Shown here piece by piece: positions 16,724-26,248 of a DNA stretch of 34,232 bases (position 1 is the stretch's first letter; each line of letters begins with the position of its first letter). Source of the stretch: Gracilimonas sp040877545 (GTDB taxonomy: Bacteria; Bacteroidota; Rhodothermia; Balneolales; Balneolaceae); assembly GCA_040877545.1 (NCBI GenBank), contig JBBDNN010000020.1, positions 1-34,232 on the forward strand. Reading direction: 5' to 3'. The notes under the pieces are model-generated. The model was not told the DNA's origin, did not search any database, and saw only the letters and a program-made list of their open reading frames with translations. The position numbers were made by a program, and so were the translations under genes.

Positions 16724-18885
16724 AATCCTATCCGCCCTCGCTCCAAATCAAGCGTAATAATCTCCACTTTAATAATATCCCCAACCCCAGCCACTTCATG
16801 TGGATCTTCAACTTTTTTGTTTTCGGCCATATTGGAGATGTGAAGCAATCCGTCCTGTTTTACGCCGATATCTACAAAAGCACCAAAATCTACTACATTT
16901 CGAACCGTGCCTTCCAGTTTTTGGCCTTCTTTCAGATCTCCCATTTTCATTACATCTGTACGAAGAAGAGGCTTTTGGAGGGATTCCCGTGGATCACGCC
17001 CAGGCTTTTGAAGATTTTCAATAATTAACTCTAACGTTGGAATTCCTACACCTATCTGTTCCGCTACTTCTTTCGTGTTGATGTCATTTAGTTTTTTCGC
17101 GATCTGTTCTTTTTGTGAAGATAGCTTATCCAAATTTATGCCAAACAAATTGCAGAGTTTTTCAGCGGCTTCGTAGCTTTCGGGGTGAATGGCGGTATTA
17201 TCCAGTGGATTTTTTGAATCGGGAATGCGCATGAATCCTGCTGCCTGCTGGAAACGGAAATCACCAACTCCGGCAATCGTTTTAATTTGCTCGCGATCCA
17301 TAAAAATTCCTTTTTGCTCCCGGAATTTCACAATATTTTGAGCCACTTTTTTACTTAGTCCGGAAATATGCGAAAGCAGGGGAGCACTGGCCGTATTCAA
17401 ATTCACCCCAACTTCGTTCACACAACTCTCCACCACATCATCCAGTTTACCGGCCAGTTGATTTTGGTTTACATCATGTTGATATAATCCCACACCAATA
17501 GACTTAGGATCAATTTTCACCAGTTCGGCTAAAGGATCCTGAACCCGCCGGGCAATGGAAATATTCCCGCGTTGAGCGGCATCCAATTCGGGGAATTCTT
17601 CACGGGCCACTTTTGAAGCGGAATACACCGAAGCACCCGCTTCATTCACAATTAAATAAAACAACTCTTCATCCGTATGAATTTCTTTGCGCTTTTGGAG
17701 GAATTCTGCAATAATTTGTTCCGTCTCGCGGCTGGCAGTTCCATTCCCAATTGCGATAAGAGAGACTCCGTATTTATCAATCAGCTTGGCTATTACCTGT
17801 TCAGCTTCCGCTACTTTTTTTTGTGGCGGAGTAGGGAATACAGTAGTTCCCTCCAGATATTTACCGGTATGATCAACCACGGCAACTTTACAGCCGGACC
17901 GGAAAGCGGGGTCAATTCCCATAATCACTTTTTGCTCCAAAGGCGGCTGCATCAACAAATTCGAAAGGTTGGTGGCAAAAGTTTCGATGGCATGATCATC
18001 GGCGCGATCCGTGAGTCCATTCCGCAGCTCCCGTTCCATGGAAGGGAGGAGCAGGCGTTTGTAAGCATCTTCAACGGCATCCTGAAGGTATTCGGTGAAA
18101 ATGCTTCGGTCGTTGGTAATTACCAGGTCATCAACATTCTCAAGTGTACGTTCTTCCCACAGTTCTGCATTCACAAAAAGAATATTCTCACGTTCACCGC
18201 GATTAATAGCCAATATTTGGTATGGTTTCAACTTTGAGGCTTTGTAAGAAAATTCATAATAATCCTCGAAATTGGTACGCTCTTTTACGGCTGGATTTTT
18301 CTTGGTAGTGATGGTAGCATGTTCCGAAAACAGCTTTCTCAGCTTTTCGCGTACCTCCAGGTTCTCGTTAATCCATTCGGCCACAATATCGGTGGCACCG
18401 GCAAAAGCATCATCAACTGTTCCCACCTCTTTTTCGGGGTTGATGTATTTCCCGGCAAAATCCTCCGGATTTCCTTTCTCGACTTCCTGCTTCCAAATAA
18501 ATTCAGCCAGTGGTTCAAGTCCTTTTTCTTTGGCTTTATCGCCGCGGGTTTTTCGCTTTTGTTTGTAGGGGAGATATAAATCTTCCAATGTTTTCAGATC
18601 GGTGCAGGCTAATATCTGTTGTTCAAGTTCCGGTGTCAGTTTTTCCTGCTCTTTAATGTTTTTCAGAATGGTTGCTTTTCTTGCTTCCAGGGTTCTTTGA
18701 AATTCAAGAGCATCTCTGACTGCACGAATTTGCTCCTCATCAAGTCCGTCAGTGGCTTCCTGCCGATACCGAGCAAGGAAAGGAACTGTGGCTCCTTCGT
18801 CCAAAAAACCTGCTACGGTACTTATTTGTTTTGGGGAGAATTTTAGTTGATTCGCTACCTGTGTAAATATTTTCGTCTCGCTCAT
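16708..18885 (-). CDS. tex: Tex-like transcription accessory/RNA-binding protein
   Basis: Tex is a conserved nucleic-acid-binding protein related to eukaryotic Spt6, involved in transcription. The 725-residue protein has the family start LDEGATVPFLARYRQEATDG, a helical middle, a YqgF-like RNase H fold (from VIMGIDPAFRSGCKVAVVD, about residue 325), helix-hairpin-helix motifs (LSHISGLSKKVAQNIVKFRE and IKTIAGVGDFRFQQAAGFMRI) and a C-terminal S1 domain (GTVRNVVDFGAFVDIGVKQDGLLH). Length is normal. I chose the ATG at 18885 because the family begins about there; an in-frame ATG at 18930 would add 15 unconserved residues. Its last codons lie in the direct repeat that borders the RAYT unit. Confidence 0.93.
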   Translation of the reverse strand: MSETKIFTQVANQLKFSPKQISTVAGFLDEGATVPFLARYRQEATDGLDEEQIRAVRDALEFQRTLEARKATILKNIKEQEKLTPELEQQILACTDLKTLEDLYLPYKQKRKTRGDKAKEKGLEPLAEFIWKQEVEKGNPEDFAGKYINPEKEVGTVDDAFAGATDIVAEWINENLEVREKLRKLFSEHATITTKKNPAVKERTNFEDYYEFSYKASKLKPYQILAINRGERENILFVNAELWEERTLENVDDLVITNDRSIFTEYLQDAVEDAYKRLLLPSMERELRNGLTDRADDHAIETFATNLSNLLMQPPLEQKVIMGIDPAFRSGCKVAVVDHTGKYLEGTTVFPTPPQKKVAEAEQVIAKLIDKYGVSLIAIGNGTASRETEQIIAEFLQKRKEIHTDEELFYLIVNEAGASVYSASKVAREEFPELDAAQRGNISIARRVQDPLAELVKIDPKSIGVGLYQHDVNQNQLAGKLDDVVESCVNEVGVNLNTASAPLLSHISGLSKKVAQNIVKFREQKGIFMDREQIKTIAGVGDFRFQQAAGFMRIPDSKNPLDNTAIHPESYEAAEKLCNLFGINLDKLSSQKEQIAKKLNDINTKEVAEQIGVGIPTLELIIENLQKPGRDPRESLQKPLLRTDVMKMGDLKEGQKLEGTVRNVVDFGAFVDIGVKQDGLLHISNMAENKKVEDPHEVAGVGDIIKVEIITLDLERGRIGLKITD

Positions 18886-19179
18886 TGATGATATTCGTTT
18901 CAAATTTGAAGGATGAAAATAAGCACTCATTGGAAAGTATCACATTATTTAAGAACTCTTTTTTTAAAAATTATAATGCCACTTTTTAAAAACCTGCCTG
19001 GTGTAATTGTGCTATTTCATTGGATTTATAAAGTAATATAGCTTGTTAAGAATGTGATTAAGGATTCAGAGAAGAGTTTTAAAAGAAGCAAATTATTCTT
19101 CATTAATTCTTCACGTATCTGTGGTTTCTTTATAGTGAGAAATCAAAAAACAATTTAATAATTCAAAAATGAGGTCGAC

Positions 19180-19779
19180 ATGAGAAAATTAGCAGTAATC
19201 CTCGCAATGATATTTAGCACTTCGGCAATCTATGCCCAAAACTACAGCATCACACCTGAAGAGAGTAAGATTTCTGTAAAAGGTACATCTAATGTACATG
19301 ACTGGGAATTAAATGCTGAAGAATATTCCGGTGAAGCATCTATAACTATTGAAGACAACCAACTGCTTTCAATAGAAGCGCTGAAATTCTCGGTAATTGT
19401 GAATTCTATGAAAAGCGGTAAAGGTGGATTAGATAAAAAAACTTATGGCGCTTTAAAAGAAAATAAACACTCAACCATTGATTTTGAACTTACTCAAGTA
19501 AACCAAATAAATGACAACAGTGTGATGGCTACCGGTGATTTAACCATTGCAGGAGTAACAAACTCAATTGAGATGGAAGTTACTTTTGGGATATTACCGG
19601 ATGGTGCCATTTCATTCCAGGGCTCAAAGCAACTTAAAATGACTGATTATAATGTAAGCCCTCCTTCAGCTATGTTTGGCGCCGTAAAAGCTGCCGATGA
19701 AATTGAAGTAAACTTTGACATTACCTTTGCCTGCTCATCGTGCTCCGATCAGGTCTCAAACAGCGGCAGAAGCCGGTAA
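19180..19779 (+). CDS. YceI family periplasmic protein
   Basis: The 199-residue protein has a signal peptide (about residues 1-20, ending YAQ) and a YceI lipocalin-like barrel: GTSNVHDWEL near the start, MKSGKGGLDKKTYGALKENKH in the middle, LTIAGVTNSIEM, and the ending PPSAMFGAVKAADEIEVNFDI. YceI proteins bind isoprenoid or fatty-acid-like lipids in the periplasm. An unusual Cys-containing tail (CSSCSD) follows the domain and might bind a metal or form a disulfide. A good GAGG ribosome site sits five bases before the ATG. A porin-like gene follows 57 bp downstream and a second YceI-like gene lies just beyond. Confidence 0.9.
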   Translation: MRKLAVILAMIFSTSAIYAQNYSITPEESKISVKGTSNVHDWELNAEEYSGEASITIEDNQLLSIEALKFSVIVNSMKSGKGGLDKKTYGALKENKHSTIDFELTQVNQINDNSVMATGDLTIAGVTNSIEMEVTFGILPDGAISFQGSKQLKMTDYNVSPPSAMFGAVKAADEIEVNFDITFACSSCSDQVSNSGRSR

Positions 19780-19836
19780 CATTATCAGTAAAAATTCATT
19801 CACACACTTAATCAAACAACTATAACCTTCACGGTC

Positions 19837-21105
19837 ATGAAATCAACCTTAAAATATACCTCAACACTGCTTCTTGCAGTTCTTATTGGCGGAGGTTCTG
19901 CCTTCGCCCAACAATCTCGCGATTTGCAGAACTTCCGGGCACAGGATAAAACCGGACTGAATGTATTCGAAACACCAAAAACTACTGATGTAGAATATGA
20001 CGGTTTAAAAATCCGAATAGGTGGGGCGAATACATTGCAATTTCAGGGATTAACTGCAGATAATGACGGAGCAGCAATCCTGGATATCGGCCCAAATTTT
20101 AACCTTCCAACTTCCAACTTTGATATTGATGCACAATTAGCAGATGGCGTTCGTATGCACCTTCGAACTTATTTGTCATCACGTCATCACCCCGAACCCT
20201 ATGTTAAAGACGGGTATATGCAAATTGATAAACTCGATTTCATTCAGGAAGATTTTATGGCAGATGTAATGGATAAAGTAACTTTTAAGGTTGGCCATAT
20301 GGAAATTAATTATGGCGACAACCACTTCCGCAGAAGCGACAACGGACAGGCTATTTACAACCCATTTGTTGGCAATTACATCATGGATTCTTTCACAACC
20401 GAAGTAGGTGGTGAAGTTTACTTCCAAAACAATGGTTTACTTGCCATGGTTGGTGTAACTAATGGCAAACTGAATCAGAGTGTAGTAGAGCCTGCATCCG
20501 GTGCGCCACAAACCAAACTATCTTTTGTAGGAAAAATTGGTTACGACAGCCAGATAAACGAAGATTTGAGAGTTCGGCTGACTGGTTCAGTTTATACAAC
20601 ATCTGAAACCGCAAGTGCTTATTTATACACAGGTGACCGTGCCGGCGGGCGTTACTATCATGTACTTTCAGAAGATGCCGACGATTTCCGCACCGGACGA
20701 TTCAATCCTGCATTCAACAATGAGCTGACTTCTATCATGATCAACCCCTTTGTTAAGTTTCAGGGACTCGAATTCTACGGCGTGATTGAAACATCATACG
20801 GTAAGGCAGTCGCTGAACCCGACAAAAGAACATTTAACCAATACGCAGCTGAAGTTCTGTACCGCTTTGGTGCAACTGAAGATATCTACGTAGGCGGGCG
20901 ATATAACCTCGTTACGGGCGAATTTAATGATGGTAATGACGTGGACATCACACGAATCAACATCGGTGGAGGATGGTTTATGACCAAAAACATATTAGCC
21001 AAACTGGAATATGTTAAGCAGACATATGATGGGTTTTCAGCTGGTAGCATCTATGATGGTGGAGAGTTTAGCGGAATCATGTTAGAGGCAGTGATTAGCT
21101 TCTAA
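19837..21105 (+). CDS. Porin-like outer-membrane beta-barrel protein
   Basis: The 422-residue protein has a signal peptide (about 25 residues, ending FAQ) and long runs of alternating polar/hydrophobic residues with Gly and aromatic girdles, and it ends in phenylalanine (AVISF), the classic C-terminal signal of outer-membrane barrels. No TonB box or plug domain is seen, so a porin-like channel fits better than a TonB-dependent receptor. It probably shares a message with the YceI gene upstream, and a strong terminator closes the unit. The cargo is unknown; linkage to YceI hints at a lipid or small hydrophobic compound, but that is inference. Confidence 0.75.
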   Translation: MKSTLKYTSTLLLAVLIGGGSAFAQQSRDLQNFRAQDKTGLNVFETPKTTDVEYDGLKIRIGGANTLQFQGLTADNDGAAILDIGPNFNLPTSNFDIDAQLADGVRMHLRTYLSSRHHPEPYVKDGYMQIDKLDFIQEDFMADVMDKVTFKVGHMEINYGDNHFRRSDNGQAIYNPFVGNYIMDSFTTEVGGEVYFQNNGLLAMVGVTNGKLNQSVVEPASGAPQTKLSFVGKIGYDSQINEDLRVRLTGSVYTTSETASAYLYTGDRAGGRYYHVLSEDADDFRTGRFNPAFNNELTSIMINPFVKFQGLEFYGVIETSYGKAVAEPDKRTFNQYAAEVLYRFGATEDIYVGGRYNLVTGEFNDGNDVDITRINIGGGWFMTKNILAKLEYVKQTYDGFSAGSIYDGGEFSGIMLEAVISF

Positions 21106-21123
21106 TAATACCGACCTCATAGG

Positions 21124-21160
21124 AAAGGGCGGGCCGTGATTGGTTCGTCCTTTTTTTTTT
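21124..21160 (+). terminator. Rho-independent terminator after the YceI-porin unit
   Basis: AAAGGGCGGGCC and GGTTCGTCCTTT pair through a 12-bp stem (with G-T pairs) and a 6-base loop, followed by a run of ten T. It is the clearest terminator in the window. Confidence 0.9.
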
Positions 21161-21211
21161 GTTGCAATGTGGTATGTTGGAGTACTGAATCAGTTGAAGC
21201 TACTATCCTGA

Positions 21212-21814
21212 TTATAAGTTTTGTGAGATTAGCAGATTGAATTCTATTTTAAGTTCATCCCGGACTTTTACCAATCCGAAAAGAGCGGAAGGTGGTTCCA
21301 GTTCGAAATCAGAAATATTCAAAGCTTTTTCCCCGCTTACACGTATGCTGTTTTCAAAATTTTCGATTTCAGCCAATGGTACTATGTAATCTCTGGCTGT
21401 ACCTGCTATTTCAATCGAAACAAGTGCTTCATCAGGCAAAGCGACAGCATCTTCAACGAATAATTCTTTTAGAGTGATTTTTATATGGGGATATTCATTT
21501 ACTTTCAGCGTCTTACGGAAATCCCGGTTTATTCCTCTTTTTCCACAGTCAAATTCATCAGCATTTAAATAAAGGGTATTGCCATCGATGAGTACCCGGT
21601 TGTGTTCAAACTGATAACTGAAGGAGAGTGTATCGCTGCTAAATTCCTGTTCCAATCCACAGCTGAAATCGTTCACATTTGATGTTCCATTAATGCTTAA
21701 ATTACTTTCATCTGATAAGGAGATTTTTTCAGTATTTCTATCTTGGGAGTACAGTTGAGATGGCAAGAAAAGAATCCCCGAAAGAATAATTAATTTTGTG
21801 AACCTTCTTCTCAT
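21212..21814 (-). CDS. Second YceI-like secreted protein
   Basis: From the ATG at 21814 the protein has 200 residues with a basic, then hydrophobic signal peptide ending LYSQ. It shares landmarks with the YceI protein at 19180: GTSNVNDFSC near the N-terminus and PPSALFGLVKVRDELKIEFNL at the C-terminus, so the two are paralogues. The middle is diverged and holds two cysteines (FSCGLEQ and FDCGKRG) that the other copy lacks. A GTG at 21850 and an ATG at 21829 are upstream alternatives, but both would bury the signal peptide. It converges on the YceI-porin unit and is divergent from hisN. Confidence 0.8.
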   Translation of the reverse strand: MRRRFTKLIILSGILFLPSQLYSQDRNTEKISLSDESNLSINGTSNVNDFSCGLEQEFSSDTLSFSYQFEHNRVLIDGNTLYLNADEFDCGKRGINRDFRKTLKVNEYPHIKITLKELFVEDAVALPDEALVSIEIAGTARDYIVPLAEIENFENSIRVSGEKALNISDFELEPPSALFGLVKVRDELKIEFNLLISQNL

Positions 21815-21859
21815 GAAATGTTTATACATACAAAAGTTTAGATTTCTCACTCAAAAAAA

Positions 21860-22630
21860 ATGATACAAGAATTATTAAAAGCTGCCACCGAGATTGCTAA
21901 AGTTGGAGGACATCACACGCTAAAATATTTTAAACAAGACATTGAAATTATTGATAAAATTGATAATTCTCCTGTTACCATTGCCGATCGTGAAACAGAA
22001 CAAATTCTTCGTGAAGAAATTATGAAGCGATATCCCGATCACGGAATTATTGGTGAAGAATACGGCCGCACAAATGAAAACAGCAGTATTCAATGGGTGT
22101 TAGATCCAATTGACGGAACAAAGTCTTTCATACATGGCATTCCTTTCTATACTACTTTGATTGGTGTAATGATTGACAACGAACCACAAGTTGGAATTAT
22201 TTATGCACCGGCCCTGGAAGAATTGTGCGCGGCGGCAATCGGGTATGGAGCTACTTTAAATGGAAAGCCTTGCCGGGTGAAAGATACTGAGAAACTGGAA
22301 GAAGCCTCATTTTTAGTTACAGATATTAGCCATTTTAAAAAAGCAGGCCAGCAAAAATTGTTTGAGGAGCTATTAGATAGAACTAAATTAAACCGAACCT
22401 GGGGCGATGCCTACGGCCATATGATGGTTGCTACCGGCCGGGCTGATCTTATGTACGATCCTGAATTACATATCTGGGATGCAGCGGCCTTATTACCTGT
22501 GGTTCAGGAATCGGGTGGAATTTTTAGTGATTCTGATGGCAATGAAACCATACATTCAGGAAATGGATATTCTACCAATAAAAAGTTATTCCCGGAAGTT
22601 AAAAAAATCTTTGAAGCGCACAGAAAATGA
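21860..22630 (+). CDS. hisN: HisN-like histidinol-phosphatase (inositol monophosphatase family)
   Basis: The 256-residue protein carries all the Mg-binding marks of the inositol monophosphatase superfamily: GEE (residues 65-67), DPIDGT (Asp82, Asp85) and WD (Asp207) near the C-terminus. The wording WVLDPIDGTKSFIHGIPFYT is typical of the HisN branch, which removes phosphate from L-histidinol phosphate. Inositol phosphatase or CysQ-like roles are alternatives, as no other his gene is in view. It ends in an ATGA overlap with the next gene, so the pair is translationally coupled. Confidence 0.85.
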   Translation: MIQELLKAATEIAKVGGHHTLKYFKQDIEIIDKIDNSPVTIADRETEQILREEIMKRYPDHGIIGEEYGRTNENSSIQWVLDPIDGTKSFIHGIPFYTTLIGVMIDNEPQVGIIYAPALEELCAAAIGYGATLNGKPCRVKDTEKLEEASFLVTDISHFKKAGQQKLFEELLDRTKLNRTWGDAYGHMMVATGRADLMYDPELHIWDAAALLPVVQESGGIFSDSDGNETIHSGNGYSTNKKLFPEVKKIFEAHRK

Positions 22631-24894
22631 GAATCTTAACAAGCACTTTATTTTTAGCCCTCTTACTTGGATCAATAACATTTGCCCAGGAGGTGGATAA
22701 GGATTATGAAGCCTATCCTGACCTGCCATTTGAACTGGAACACCTAATGCTGAATGTGACTGTGGAACCTGCTTCCGCACTCATTAAAGGAATCGCAAGG
22801 TATGATATTTCCTCACGCAGGGAGATTTTAAGTGAAGTTGTATTACATACCTCAGATCTTGAAATACAGGATATCTCCATCGGAGATCAGCAATTGGCTT
22901 ACCAGGTTAGCGGAGATTCGCTGGTTATTGAATTGAAAGATACTTTAGGAGTAGGGGATAGAACTCAATTTCATATAACCTGGCAAAGTAACTCCTCCTT
23001 TGGAATTCATACTGATGGCAGCGGAAATCTGTGGACTTCCCTGCAGCCAAAAGCCACCCATCATTGGTTTCCGGTTTTTGATCACCCTGAAGTAGAAACC
23101 ACCATTGATGCACATATTACCATTCCGGCAGATAAAGAAGCAGTGTTTGTTGGAAAATTTAATGGCCACGAAATTATATCCACAGATAAGAAAAGAGTTC
23201 ACTGGCGATCACAGGTGCCGGTTCCTGTAACAGGGATAAGTCTGGCAGTCGGAAATTTCGCTCGTGAAGAAGCCACCTCTGGCATAAAAGACATTTCTGT
23301 ATTTGCAGGTGAGTCGGTTTTGATAAGGGAAGTCAGAGATGGATTAATGCAAATGGCGGTGTCTACCCTCAGAGAATTGGAACGAAAACTTTCCTACGAA
23401 TATCCTTTTGAATCATTGAACATTGTGGTGCTGCCAGATAATTTGTGGGATGAGCAACAAACAGAAGCAGGTGTCATTTACCTATACCAAAACCTGGGTT
23501 CGTTAACCACACAATTGCGAAGGGGAATTTCGGAACAGTGGTTGGGGCAACATCATCGATACCTGGATAGGGGTGAGAAAGCCATGAATTATGAATTTTT
23601 AAAGGCTTCACTTCTAAGAGATACGGATGTAGGGCAACTTAAAAATTCTGACTCATTACAAACCATTAATGCCTGGAATCATTGGGTAGAAGGGTATAAG
23701 AGTTTGGAGAATAATTTCTTAAAAAAGACAGTTGAAAATTCGCTGCCAGAATTAGTGAAGTTGTTCAGCGGGGTAACCGGGTGGAATAATTATGCTGATT
23801 ATTTTTACCAAAAAACCGGTGCCTATTGGGATACATTGCCTGAAATCCAAAAAACCACTGAAGAACCGGCCGCAGATTTTTCTTACGATGTAGAGTATAT
23901 TTATGACGAGGCAAATTCAACTTTAAATCTCGTATTTAAAGCTGAAGGAAAAGGGCTGGAAACTTTGGCCGGTGTTGAAGTAAGAGAAATTGATTTTTCG
24001 GATACCACTGTTTCAGAGATTAGTTTTACCGGATTACAAGATACTATTAAAACAGACATCTCCCCGGCAGTGGAGTATGTGTTGCTATCGCCAAAAGGTG
24101 ACGCAAATATCAAACTGAACGAGCATAAACCATTCCCGTTTCTATTGAACCAGCTTCGGAGCGCTGAGGCGGAGGAGAGAGCAGAAGCTGCAACAGGCTT
24201 AATTAATTTTGCAGAAAACCCGGATCTGCAATTAGCTTTAAGGGACGTGTTGAATAATGAAGAAAACCCGACAGTAAGAGCAGCTCTGCTGGAAACACTG
24301 GCTGAAATCCTGAATGGTGCCATCGGCACAGAGCAAACTTTTCTGGATGCCGCGAGAACAGATGCGCAGGAAATACAAGTTGCAGCCATAAAAGCTTTAT
24401 CAAATTACGAGGGAAATGAAGAGGTACAATACGCAATCCGTAATATGGCTATTCGAGCAGAATCAGATACTATTTTCAATACTGCTTTGAGAACTTATAA
24501 TGCGATTGCAAAGACGGAGGATAAAATATCCTTAGCTGAGCGACTTGAAAATGCAGACACCGCTGCAATCCGGTCTTTGAAGGTTCTGAATATGGTGGCC
24601 GAAGAAGACACCTCAGGTCAGGCTTTGGAAGCAGCCGATCGCTTTCTGAACAAGAGATATCCCTACTTGCTTCGAAAAAAAGCATTGGACCTTTTATTAT
24701 TACAGCAAAACGATTCAGATTATTGGGAGCGCTCACTAAATAGCCTAATTACAGATCGTGACCCGCGAATCCGGTTTTTATCTTTGAAAGCAATTGAAAA
24801 AATTCCGGCTACCACAGCACAGGAAATCCTAACAGCCCGTGAAAAAGAGGAATTTGATCCACGGGTTTTGGAAAAAATTAAGAGACTGAAATAA
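22627..24894 (+). CDS. M1 aminopeptidase-like protein lacking zinc ligands, with HEAT repeats
   Basis: The 755-residue secreted protein (signal peptide to about residue 21, ending FAQ) has the overall plan of an M1 peptidase: an N-terminal beta domain (residues 35-210), a catalytic-like domain (210-400), a small beta domain and a helical HEAT-like C-terminus (about 505-755). Where the family has HEXXHQWFG it reads RGISEQWLG (residues 299-307), so both histidines and the catalytic Glu are gone, and the third zinc ligand in NEGFA is replaced (MNYEF, 320-324). The GAMEN motif is also degraded (QTEAGVIY). It should not be a zinc peptidase; a binding or scaffold role is inferred. It overlaps hisN by four bases. 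Confidence 0.8.
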   Translation: MRILTSTLFLALLLGSITFAQEVDKDYEAYPDLPFELEHLMLNVTVEPASALIKGIARYDISSRREILSEVVLHTSDLEIQDISIGDQQLAYQVSGDSLVIELKDTLGVGDRTQFHITWQSNSSFGIHTDGSGNLWTSLQPKATHHWFPVFDHPEVETTIDAHITIPADKEAVFVGKFNGHEIISTDKKRVHWRSQVPVPVTGISLAVGNFAREEATSGIKDISVFAGESVLIREVRDGLMQMAVSTLRELERKLSYEYPFESLNIVVLPDNLWDEQQTEAGVIYLYQNLGSLTTQLRRGISEQWLGQHHRYLDRGEKAMNYEFLKASLLRDTDVGQLKNSDSLQTINAWNHWVEGYKSLENNFLKKTVENSLPELVKLFSGVTGWNNYADYFYQKTGAYWDTLPEIQKTTEEPAADFSYDVEYIYDEANSTLNLVFKAEGKGLETLAGVEVREIDFSDTTVSEISFTGLQDTIKTDISPAVEYVLLSPKGDANIKLNEHKPFPFLLNQLRSAEAEERAEAATGLINFAENPDLQLALRDVLNNEENPTVRAALLETLAEILNGAIGTEQTFLDAARTDAQEIQVAAIKALSNYEGNEEVQYAIRNMAIRAESDTIFNTALRTYNAIAKTEDKISLAERLENADTAAIRSLKVLNMVAEEDTSGQALEAADRFLNKRYPYLLRKKALDLLLLQQNDSDYWERSLNSLITDRDPRIRFLSLKAIEKIPATTAQEILTAREKEEFDPRVLEKIKRLK

Positions 24895-24895
24895 T

Positions 24896-24924
24896 AAATT
24901 CCAAGTGCCAATTGTTTGGAATTT
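24896..24924. terminator. Inverted repeat between convergent genes
   Basis: AAATTCCAA (24896-24904) and TTGGAATTT (24916-24924) are perfect 9-bp arms around an 11-base loop in the 58-bp gap between the M1-like gene and the ABC permease gene. It probably serves as a two-way terminator, though the stem is A/T-rich and lacks a long T-run. Confidence 0.4.
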
Positions 24925-24952
24925 GAAATTTGGACCTTGTAATTTTACCTTC

Positions 24953-26248
24953 TTATTGCCTGATCCATTTTGCTAACTCGCCAAAACTTGGCTTTTTGCC
25001 GTACATCAAAATTCCCACACGGTAAATTTTTGCTGCCAGCCAGATGATTCCCAGGAAAGTGGCAATCATTAATCCAATCGATAGTACGATTTCCCAAACA
25101 GGTACTGAAGTGGATGCAATGCGAGAGATCATATTAATGGGCGCTGTAAGTGGAAAAATAGAAGCAAATACAGCTATGGCTCCATCAGGACTTTCCATCA
25201 CTTTTGTATTCAGGAAATATCCCACAAAGATGGGAATGGCTACAGGTATCATAAACTGCTGTGTATCTTGCTCCGTTTCTACGGCAGCTCCGATGGCTGC
25301 AAAAACGGCGCTGTAAATCAGGAAGCCAAGCAAAAAGAAAATAAAGAAGTAGACGAAAATTGAAGGGTCTACAATCATTTGGTTGAGAGAAGCAGGGTCA
25401 AAAGAAGAGGCGGCTGCATCGGCGGTTCCTTCTGGTAAACCCTGCATTTGCGCCTCCATAATAATACCTGCTATTGGTGCGGCGGCAATCGACAGGCCGA
25501 TATAAAATAAGATCCAGATTCCAAACTGGGTAAGTGCCATAGAAAGAATTCCAAAAAGTTTGCCAAACATCAATTCTATAGGTTTTACGGATGATGCAAT
25601 CACTTCTACAATGCGACTCGTTTTTTCTTCAAGAACGCTGCGCATTAATATTGATCCGTAAATAAAGATGCCCATAAAAATGAGCAGCCCAAGTACGAAA
25701 CCCAGAGCCGAAGCAAACAGAGTATTATCCTGTTCTTCTCCCTGATCGGTAAGTTTAATGGATTCAAGCCCTGTGCGGGTTTCAAAAATATTGCGGATGG
25801 CGGGAGATACATTTTCGCGAGAAAGACGTTCTTCCCGAACCGCTTCCCGTAAATCCGATCGCACGGTACTGATAAATGCCAATCCGCCGCTGCCGCCGTG
25901 GACCAAAGTGGGGCTTTTAGATTCTAAAATAACCTCATCATCAAGAATTATGAAGCCGTCTATTCCCCCTTCAAGAACCTGAGATCTAAGGGAATCCATA
26001 GCCATATCACTTACATCAAAATAACGGGTTTCATTTACCTGATGAAGCCTTTCAAATAAAACTCCTGTATTATCCACAATCCCAATTTGCTTCTCCACTT
26101 CCGAGCCCGATATACTGATAAACACAATAATTGCCATAAAAGCAACCAGCGCCAGGGGAGTGAGTGCCGTTGAAATAATAAAGGATTTACTTTTTACTTT
26201 AGTAAGATATTCGCGTTTTAGTACCAGAAAAATTTTGTGAAAATTCAT
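24953..26248 (-). CDS. ABC-2 type transporter permease (NatB-like)
   Basis: The 431-residue membrane protein has one N-terminal transmembrane segment (about residues 26-50), a large extracytoplasmic domain (about 50-185), and at least five more membrane segments to the C-terminus, including the EEKTSRIVEVIASSVKP stretch characteristic of the NatB/ABC-2 permease family. It would pair with the ATPase whose gene overlaps its start by four bases, forming an exporter. NatAB in Bacillus exports sodium; the substrate here cannot be told from sequence. Confidence 0.87.
   Translation of the reverse strand: MNFHKIFLVLKREYLTKVKSKSFIISTALTPLALVAFMAIIVFISISGSEVEKQIGIVDNTGVLFERLHQVNETRYFDVSDMAMDSLRSQVLEGGIDGFIILDDEVILESKSPTLVHGGSGGLAFISTVRSDLREAVREERLSRENVSPAIRNIFETRTGLESIKLTDQGEEQDNTLFASALGFVLGLLIFMGIFIYGSILMRSVLEEKTSRIVEVIASSVKPIELMFGKLFGILSMALTQFGIWILFYIGLSIAAAPIAGIIMEAQMQGLPEGTADAAASSFDPASLNQMIVDPSIFVYFFIFFLLGFLIYSAVFAAIGAAVETEQDTQQFMIPVAIPIFVGYFLNTKVMESPDGAIAVFASIFPLTAPINMISRIASTSVPVWEIVLSIGLMIATFLGIIWLAAKIYRVGILMYGKKPSFGELAKWIRQ

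Noticed and set aside
17677..18237. 186-codon plus-strand frame opposite tex
   Set aside because: It lies wholly antisense to well-conserved tex coding sequence and shows no recognisable domain; it is a shadow frame.
18997..19107. 25-codon minus-strand frame (MKNNLLLLKLF...) upstream of the YceI gene
   Set aside because: It is short and hydrophobic in an A/T-rich gap, with no ribosome site or coherent context.
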